A stretch of DNA of 64,000 bases from Colocasia esculenta. Its lineage: Eukaryota > Streptophyta > Magnoliopsida > Alismatales > Araceae. The notes beneath the pieces were generated by a model. The model searched no databases and had not been told where the DNA came from. It worked only from the letters and a program-made list of their open reading frames with translations. The translations under genes were made by a program, and so were the position numbers. The DNA lies in the NCBI GenBank assembly GCA_014218235.1, contig CM024755.1, positions 42,303,848 to 42,367,847 on the forward strand. The letters run 5' to 3'. This document shows positions 57,130 through 64,000 of the stretch, in pieces. Numbering within the stretch: the first letter of the stretch is position 1; every line of letters begins with the position of its first letter.

Positions 57130-57430
57130 CTGCATTCGATTGATAACATTCGACTCATACAACCGAATGTCTCCTTACTCTATATTCGACTCTCATACAT
57201 TGCATAACATTCGACTCATACAGCCGAATATTTCCTACTCTATATTCGACTCATACAGTCGAATATTACCTACTCTGTATTCGACTCATACAGCCGAATG
57301 TCTTTACTCTACATTCGATTGATAACTTCGACTCATACAGCCGAATGTCTTCTCTGTATTCAACTCATACAGCCGAATGTCTTTACTCTGTATTCGATTG
57401 ATAACTTCGACTCACACAGCCGAATATCTT
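57130..57430. promoter_or_regulatory. ATTCGAC...CCGAAT inverted repeats
   Basis: About eight units of ATTCGACTCATACAGCCGAAT type (21 bp, palindromic ends ATTCG/CGAAT) recur with short spacers such as GTCTTTACTCTG. Some are reduced to ATTCGATTGATAAC. They lie 0.85-1.15 kb upstream of the TATA box within the LTR. Confidence 0.75.
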
Positions 57431-58291
57431 AGAACTCACTACACTATATTCAACTGCTATAATCGAATTACCTTGTTCTTCCCTAAAGTCGAATCACTTG
57501 ATTTTTCTTTACAATCGAATCATTCTTATTTTCTCAGTCGAATCATTTGTTTCTATACATTCGACTACACTGACAGAGGTACTTGTACTTTACCTTTTCA
57601 CTATCAGTTCTGCATCTTCATATATATATATATTATCAAGTTCATCCTGATTCTGATATATCCTGAGTTTAATTTGGTTATAAAAAGCTTGTTATATGAA
57701 TTTCTTACTGAAGCCTCAAAAATATTATTAATATTTCTCTGACAGGATATGACTTGTCATTCTTAAAACATTCATCCTGTGCAAAACCTGTTTGTGAAAT
57801 GTCTTTTTGAAATCCTTTAGTCTTGATGCTCTTGCTTTACTTTAGTATTCAAAAGACACAAAGCATTTATGTAAATCTCAGACACATGGCATCTGACCAT
57901 CTCACCTACCACTGACAGACCCATGCTTTACCTTTTTATCTGTCTGCTTTATTTATTTATTGAAAAGCTTGTGGGATACTAGGTTCCATATCCTGTGCTA
58001 TACTCACTAACTCACTACCACAAGGGTATGGAGATGCGTTTCTCCTTTGTCTTGTCCTTTCAGCAAGCATTAATTGAGCATGTGTTTAGCATCTCTCTCT
58101 CTCAGCTATGTTCTACAAGAGCTTATCTTCTAACTATGGACAAACTGAAGACCTTGGGAAAATGCAATTTTGAAGACCTACTGAACAAATTCTTCAAGAT
58201 CCAAAGGATCCCAGAAATCCTCTTCAAACAGCCAAATTGCGAACGGTCACCAAGCTCCAACGGTTATCTTCTCAAACGGCTAGATTTTGAA

Positions 58292-58301
58292 GTCTATAAA
58301 A
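58292..58301 (+). promoter_or_regulatory. TATA box of copia solo LTR
   Basis: GTCTATAAAAGGAGC, a strong TATA. Predicted transcript start is about 30 bp downstream. Confidence 0.75.
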
Positions 58302-58649
58302 GGAGCTCAAGAGGAAAGGAAAGAAGGAAAGCATGAAGAATCGAATACAAGCCTACATCTCTTGATAAAGGCATCATTCAAATATTTCAAGCTCTTTCTC
58401 AAGCTTTCCTGCTAGCCAATCTGAGAGCTTCCTTCTGTTAGAATTCTCTTTTGAGAAACTCTGTTGGGTGGCAACTGTAATTGTCATTATTCTTCAAGTC
58501 CACCCTTATTGCTTCAGATAGGATTCAGTTTTCATCTTCTGATCTTTTTATCCTTCTGAAGTCAGTGTGTGTTTATGCTCAGACTTGAGGCAAACACACA
58601 AGTGTTTTAATCTCCACTACTCATTGTAATTTTTCTACATAAGTTAGTT

Positions 58650-58912
58650 TCTGCATTTGCCCCTCCTGAGAAGGAAGGCCTTGTGAAAGGCAGTCTTTGT
58701 ACCACTATTTAGGGAAGACTTGCTTGGAAGCAAGTGGGTTTGTAATTCCTCTCAAGGGTGAGAGAAGGCCAATTTGTTGGCAGTTAGTGGAAATCTCAAG
58801 CGGTTGGCTTGAGGACTGGATGTAGGACTTCCATGTGGGAAGGGTCGAACCAGGATAAAATCCATGTGCATTTCTTTGTGTGATTGTTTCCGCCAAGTAT
58901 ACACTTGAATCA
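58650..58912 (+). repeat. Leader hairpins of copia solo LTR
   Basis: Successive inverted repeats occur downstream of the TATA box: ACTTGCTTggAAGCAAGT (58719-58737), CTCTCaagggtGAGAG (~58749), CCAAtttgTTGG (~58770), and CTCAAGC-ggttg-GCTTGAG (~58795-58815). A final stem TGTGATT/AATCACA (~58878-58912) has CCGCCAAGTATAC in its loop. The last loop matches the CCGCCAAGTA element of the SIRE-gag structured repeats read on their transcribed strand. Confidence 0.6.
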
Positions 58913-59042
58913 CACACATCACACTACATACTAACCTGTCTATTTAGTGCTGTGTTTTTCAGAAGAAATTTTTTAAGATAAAAAGTCCTATTCACCCCCC
59001 CCCTCTAGGACTGTTTGTTAGCCTTTTCGATCCAACAAAACA

Positions 59043-59327
59043 CACTGAAAGACTACCCATAGAAGGGTAAGACACGAAAAGTGGAAGGTCACACGGCACG
59101 ACCTCCATGGAGCACAGCTCCACAATAACACCTGAAACTGGCACACGACATGCCACAACGACTATCTACTCAAGAACGGTACAAGTACCTAAAACAGAAG
59201 GTACCACGATAGAACCACAACCGTACCAGTGCGCAACAAGAAGCCTTGCATGACCAATGAGTAAGAAATTATAATCAGTAAACACTACAGCCAACAGCAC
59301 AACTCACAACTACAACTGCTAGAAGCC
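59043..59327. other. Flank between copia solo LTR and Tekay-3
   Basis: About 285 bp of moderately GC-rich, noncoding DNA with no recognised feature. It continues the sequence interrupted by the solo LTR at 56857. Confidence 0.4.
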
Positions 59328-61871
59328 TGTCACGTCCTAATAAAAGGCCATTTATCGGAAGTGATAGAAATTATGCACAAAAATAAAACTAGTGTCTATT
59401 CATTCACAACAAGTTTAGCGGAAGCATTATTACATAATGCTCTTCAATACGGTCTAGATGAGGAGTAGGAAAGTAACTTGGTTATAGTACATTCCGGGTA
59501 TTCAATACTAAAGAAAATAAAACAGTAGCTTCTTGTAGTTGGAAGGTCCACTCAGCACACATGTCCCTTTAAACTTCACCCCCATCTTGGTCACTTGAAA
59601 AGGTAGGATGTGTGAGCTAACTAGCCCAGTAGAATTCAAATCCTCAAATCAAAAGGATTAAACTTTATGATGATCAAGGTAAGGACTTGACAGAATAACA
59701 AAGAAGGACAGTTAAACATCTTAACATGATAGTAAATTTGGAATAGTAGTACTGAAATATAAACATGTTCAGGAGTTCACAATGAATCTCATATTTGGCT
59801 CATATATATATTCACACAGGACAGGTAACATGATGACTATAATCAAATAGTATTGATGCAATGCCAAACATCCCGTTGTCCTTTATCATTTCGTACGGCC
59901 CGTAAATGAATTCAGGTGCTCCTCCGAGGACTGGACCAGCCCTATTTGCACAGGCATATTAATCAAGTGGGGTCCAGGGGCCCATAATTGTCATCACAGT
60001 TATTCTTAATCAACAGGGGTACTCAAACCTTTAAACTTTTAGGACATCAAAGTCTTATGAATTCAGTTATTGAACACAGGGAAATAGAAACAACTGGGTA
60101 CCATTTGTAATTGGTAACTTCAAGAATAATTCAAAGAAGGGTGAAGGAAACAATGTTGATGATTCTTGTAGTGATATAACAGTGATTACCCAAGGAAATT
60201 AAGATGGTAACTTGCTAGGCTAATAGCATGAAGTGTCAACAAATGACTAAGCAAAAGAAGGTACTGAAACACTGACCAGAACAATGGTTGTCGAGAGCCA
60301 AGAAGTGGCTGTCGACAGGTGCAACCAACCAAAAGACAATTTCTGGTTCTAGGACAGTGCTTCTCGATAGGCATGGTCTGTCTGTCGACAGAGCAGTGTG
60401 TCTGTCAACAGACAGGGACCATCTGTCGACAGCTACTGCTATTTACAGCAACCTTGAGTTCTGGAAGCCTGGGCCTGTCGACAGGTACCTCCTGTCTATC
60501 GACAGCCACTAGTTCCTCTCCCAGAAATGATTCTATGTTCATTCTAAAAACTCTAAGCATGTATCATATCACATAAAAGAACCCATTTGTAGCTTTCACT
60601 ACTGATTTATAGACTGAACAAGATGACACATAGGATGACAATCTCTACACATGTCTAGCTAGAACTTAACATAACATACCACTGGAAGAATAACCCTATA
60701 ACAATAGCTATGAAAGAGGATTTCTTCATGGTAAACACAGAGTTCCAGAGGTATCTAATGAGTCAAACAAAAGTTTGAAGGTACAAACATGAATACAGAA
60801 GGCGTACACACTAATCCGAAGTTGGTTGACAAGTTCAAAAGCAACATGAATGTGGCTATGAACTTCTCAACAATAGTAGAAGATAAGGGTATGAAAAGAG
60901 AATATAATACTACTTGGTTAGATGAATGGAACCTTCTCTTTGATGGTTCACAACTTATAGAGGAGATATGAAACACGGGACAATGCAACTGCCTCCAACA
61001 GCTACATCTTCACACTTCCGGTCAAGCAATGGAAACAGCAGCTCAATAGCCAGTCTCCCACGCGAGTGTGCAAGCACAGCTACAGCAAGAGCAACTCCAG
61101 CAGCTCCTACCGCAACAGCTCCAACAGCAAGGGGTAAAAGGAAATGGGAACAAGAGCTGTGGTGTGCACGGACAAGAAAGAACAAAGGGGTGGAAGGTGC
61201 GTACAAAGGGTGAGGGGTTGCTTTTATAGCCCAACCACCTTACCATGCACAGTGACACCTCCCATGCGCAGGTGTAACAGTAACACGTTAAACATGCTCT
61301 TCTCATGGCTTAACACGTAAGGGGTTAATGTGTGAAACTTCCACTTAAGTGAGGTGGCTGCCCTAGCTCCTCACACGTAGGCCAAATAAATTCCCAGAAA
61401 AATCACCACCGTAAATAACCCATAATTCAACTGGCCCAATCATCCTTATGTAAATATATTCAAATGATGTCCATTTGTGTTGAAATTTCAGCCATAGGCT
61501 AATATAATGGTTTTACAAATTATGGTAATTATAGTTTAATTTCTAGAATTTATTTTTCACTGGGTGAAAAATAGCCCGAAAAATAGTTGCGTTGGCTTAA
61601 TCTCGAAATTCGTATGTCAAAAAATCCAGATATTTACATTTCTGAAATCACCACATTTTTTTTAGAAATTATGGTGTTTTCGGATTTTAATTTTGATATA
61701 TTTTTTCAGTGTCGCTCTGTCGGAGTGCGCACCTCTAAGTACGACACTGGAGTAATATTTATTAACACTAATTAATCCAAAATTTTAATTATTTCCATAT
61801 CATAATAATAATTGAGTCTAATAACTATATTATTCATGTTTTACAAAAAATAAAATTTTCGGAGTGTTACA
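59328..61871 (-). repeat. Tekay-3 3' LTR
   Basis: It begins TGTCACGTCCTAAT (the same start as Tekay-2) and ends GGAGTGTTACA, next to a minus-strand PPT and integrase. It matches the Tekay-2 LTR in blocks, for example GTGAGCTAACTAGCCCAG near 59606 and the TTTCGTACGG region near 59890. A minus-strand TATA (GGGCTATAAAAG) is near 61221-61231. Confidence 0.9.
60288..60504. promoter_or_regulatory. Paired TGTCGACA palindromes in Tekay-3 LTR
   Basis: Ten-base sites start at 60288 (TTGTCGAGAG), 60309, 60361 (TTCTCGATAG), 60382, 60402 (CTGTCAACAG), 60423, 60475 and 60495 (CTATCGACAG). The others are exact CTGTCGACAG. Pair offsets are 21, 21, 21 and 20 bp, and 73-bp steps recur. They lie downstream of the TATA box. 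Confidence 0.78.
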
Positions 61872-61884
61872 ACTCTCCCCTACT
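61872..61884 (-). other. Polypurine tract of Tekay-3
   Basis: The plus-strand ACTCTCCCCTACT is AGTAGGGGAGAGT on the minus strand, abutting the LTR. Confidence 0.8.
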
Positions 61885-61928
61885 AAAAGAAATTTGGTCC
61901 TCCAAATTTTAAAAACATGAAAGTGTGA

Positions 61929-63018
61929 TTACTGACCTGTAAACAATTCCAGATACTTAATCTTGATGGCATCTTCTAGCTCCCACATTGCTTCTTCTTG
62001 TCCTCGCTTATTCCACTGAATCTTTAACAATGGAACTTCCTTGTTCCGAAGTTGCTTAATTTTCTGATCCAGAATCTGTATAGGTCTTTCTTTATATGTC
62101 CGGTTTTCTTGTACCTCTAGATCTTGGTACTCAATAATGTGTTCTAGATCATATACATACTTTCTTAACATTGACACATGAAATAACTATGGTAGGAGTG
62201 CCAGTTGGTACGTTATTTCCCCAATTCTTTTCAGTATTTCAAATGGTCCAATATATCTTGGACTCAACTTTCCCTTAATACTGAATCTCCTAATTCCTCT
62301 TCGGGGTGATACTTTGAGAAACACATGTTCTCCTTGCTGAAATTCCAACTCCCTTCTTCGTCGATCGGCATAACTTTTCTGTCGGTCTTGTACCAACTTA
62401 TAATTTCTGTTGTTTCTTGGATCATGTCAGGTTCAAGAATATGCAATTCTTTTAATTCCACCCAACACAATGGTGATCTACATTGTCGACCATACAAAGC
62501 TTCAAATGGTGCCATTTGAATAGTAGACTGGTAACTATTATTATAAGCAAACTCCATGATTGCTGTGTGAGTATTCCAATCATTTCCAAACTCTAATACA
62601 CAAACACACATATCTTCAATAATTTGATTTACCCGTTTCGTCTATCCATCGATTTGAGGATGAAATGCAGTACTAAACTTTAGTTTAGTCTCTAATGCAT
62701 CCTGTAGTTCATTCCAGAAATGAGTGGTGAATCTTGCACCTCTTTCAGAAATTATGTCCTTTGGAATTCCATGCAACTGAAAATTTTCTTTCATGTACAG
62801 TGCCACTAAAACACTAATAGACCATCTTGTCTTGATTGCTAGGAAATGAGCTGATTTTGTAAGTCGGTCAATGATTACCATATGGCATCAAATCCACTTC
62901 GTGTTTTGGGTAACCCCATAATAAAATCCATACCGACACTGTCCCATTCCATTCTGGTACTTCAAGTGGTTTTAACTTTCCTACCGGTTTCTAGTGTTCG
63001 GCCTTGACTTTCTGACAT
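61929..63018 (-). pseudogene. Tekay-3 integrase, partial and broken
   Basis: The end of a gypsy Pol, in Tekay/Del style. Minus strand from 63018: CQKVKAEH-stop-KPVGKLKPL (after the zinc-binding site), VIIDRLTKSAHFLAIKT, and ISERGARFTTHFW, where the usual catalytic Asp (SDRGARF) is Glu. Then follow [50 protein letters not shown], the GPF/Y segment SPRYIGPFEILKRIGEITYQL, and a chromodomain-like tail IQILDQKIKQLRNKEVPLLKI. Stops or shifts occur near 62980, 62881, 62640, 62400 and 62180. The 5' part is cut off at 63018 by another LTR. RT and gag are outside or lost. Confidence 0.87.
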
Positions 63019-63733
63019 TATAATATCCCAAGAATTACGCAGTAGATATTAATTTGGATAATTCGAGTCGATATTCTGAGACGTGAACAGTTAGCAAATA
63101 AGCCTCTAACCAGCACGCACTAAGTGTATAACAACACAACATCATAATAGGGCCCAATTATTGAACTAAATGGAAATTGTATTCAAATCTCATCTCAATG
63201 TATCAAAGGTAACTAATACAGGACTAAGACTCAATAAAAGGAAAAGTACATTATTCCTCACTTCCTACTACATTGTTCTAACACTCAAAGCAAATTACTA
63301 TAGATAGACCCAAGTATTGGAACGCTCATCACTCGGATGCATTCTCATCCTCGACTTGCTCCTCCTCTTCAATTTCATAATCACCTAGAATGGTTAAAAG
63401 TAGGGAATGATCAAACTAGCCTAGTAGGATTTATATCTCAATGTGCGTGCAATAATATAAGTGATTAGCAATTTAAAACTAGGTAAGCACGATTGTCATG
63501 ATATGCATCTACGAATAAAACTCATTAAAACATGATACATGGACAAGCTAGATAGAGTGATCATGATAGAGCAAGATCTAGAACAATATAATGAGCAAGA
63601 GATTATCAATAGTGAGGCATGTAACAAGCACGCAAGATATCACTTTAAATTGCAATGAATGCAGGATGGCCATATCACGCAAGCAAGCAAGCACGAGCAC
63701 GATCATGTAACACTAATCAAGCACAAAGACACT
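63019..63733 (-). repeat. Partial LTR cutting Tekay-3
   Basis: Starts TATAATATCCCAAG directly after integrase sequence and has the layout of a Tekay-type LTR (TGTAATATCCC start expected; G to A change inferred). It includes an 'AACTAGCCTAGTAGG' segment similar to Tekay-2/3 LTRs. It is interrupted at 63733 by the next LTR. No gene is present. Confidence 0.5.
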
Positions 63734-64000
63734 TGTAACGGCCCTCTTCATACCGGTACGATTATACCAATCCCCATCGGTATAAGGGCGTCGTCACAGT
63801 GGGACATGTACCTAACACTAGTCGATAGGTTGATATGTACCTGGATAGCAATAGAGTACAACGGAATAAAATAAATAACTCAACTTTTAATCCATCACCA
63901 ACACACATTCCACAATCTAAATAGCGAAATAGAAAGACAATGTCCACCTTAATACAAGATAAAAGAACTACATTGTCCAAATATTGTTCATACAATAATT
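63734..64000 (-). repeat. Partial LTR of Tekay-1 solo-LTR family
   Basis: TGTAACGGCCCTCTTCATACC and the next ~260 bp closely match the start of the solo LTR at 19949, including the order ACCGGTACG, CACAGTGGGACATGTACC and ATAGGTTGATATGTACC. It runs off the window edge. Confidence 0.85.

Larger units (their letters stand above)
56858..59037 (+). repeat. Solo LTR of a Ty1/copia element (2.2 kb)
   Basis: It runs from TGTTGAGCAACT to CGATCCAACA, flanked by a perfect AAACA duplication (56853-56857 and 59038-59042). The end region TTCACCCCCCCCCTCTAGG...GATCCAACA is the classic 3' end of SIRE/Tork-type copia LTRs and mirrors the SIRE-gag LTR end. A TATA box lies at 58292-58301. It contains the ATTCGAC/CCGAAT palindromes (57130-57430) and leader hairpins (58650-58912). 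No internal region is present. The 113- and 121-codon frames in it match nothing I know. Confidence 0.92.

Noticed and set aside
57130..57430. CRISPR-like look of regularly spaced palindromic repeats
   Set aside because: Spacers are short and related, there are no cas genes, and the array lies inside a plant copia LTR with a perfect target duplication.

Overview
This 64 kb window is transposable-element DNA from a seed plant, most likely an angiosperm with a large, repeat-rich genome. The evidence is deeply nested LTR retrotransposons of plant-type Ty3/gypsy and Ty1/copia lineages, primer-binding sites (PBS) matching initiator tRNA-Met (TGGTATCAGAGC), and the lack of any intact host gene, rRNA, tRNA or bacterial-style operon. 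All protein-coding signal is retroelement gag, protease, RT, RNase H and integrase, and nearly all of it is broken by stops and frameshifts.

Layout. (1) 1-3603: the 5' LTR and leader side of an unclassified minus-strand element (LTR-C), with a 59-bp minisatellite. (2) 3604-17070: leader and long 5' LTR of a minus-strand element (Tekay-2). Its LTR is split by a structurally complete, gag-only copia-like element (SIRE-gag, 7350-15813). (3) 17071-53955: one large minus-strand Tekay/Del-like gypsy element (Tekay-1). Its 3' LTR is cut by Tekay-2 at 17070 and split by a plus-strand copia element (Copia-1, 19193-32745, target duplication ATAAC). Copia-1's own 5' LTR contains a solo LTR (19949-24359, CCATG). 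The Tekay-1 pol gene is split inside RT by a gag-only Tat-like element (Tat-gag, 34941-44775, TGGG). Its 5' LTR contains another solo LTR (48471-51778, CACAT). (4) 53956-59327: flanking repeat DNA with a GC-rich inverted-repeat block and a plus-strand copia solo LTR (56858-59037, AAACA). (5) 59328-64000: 3' LTR and integrase of a third Tekay-like element (Tekay-3), cut by two further partial LTRs at the right edge.

The most unusual content is not protein-coding. Several elements carry arrays of short hairpins or palindromes in which the stem sequence changes from copy to copy while complementarity is kept. SIRE-gag has four ~95-140 nt multi-stem structures after gag and a tandem array of mini-hairpins in its LTR leader. 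Copia-1 has four hairpins between PBS and gag. SIRE-gag (copia) and the Tekay-2/3 family (gypsy) both carry TGTCGACA palindromes in pairs offset by 20-21 bp. Most other LTR families here carry their own CG-centred palindrome array, usually just upstream of the TATA box. Tekay-1 gag also seems to contain GT-AG introns. These points come from reading the sequence by eye. Structure, covariation and splicing need computation or RNA data to confirm. Boundaries may be off by a base or two.
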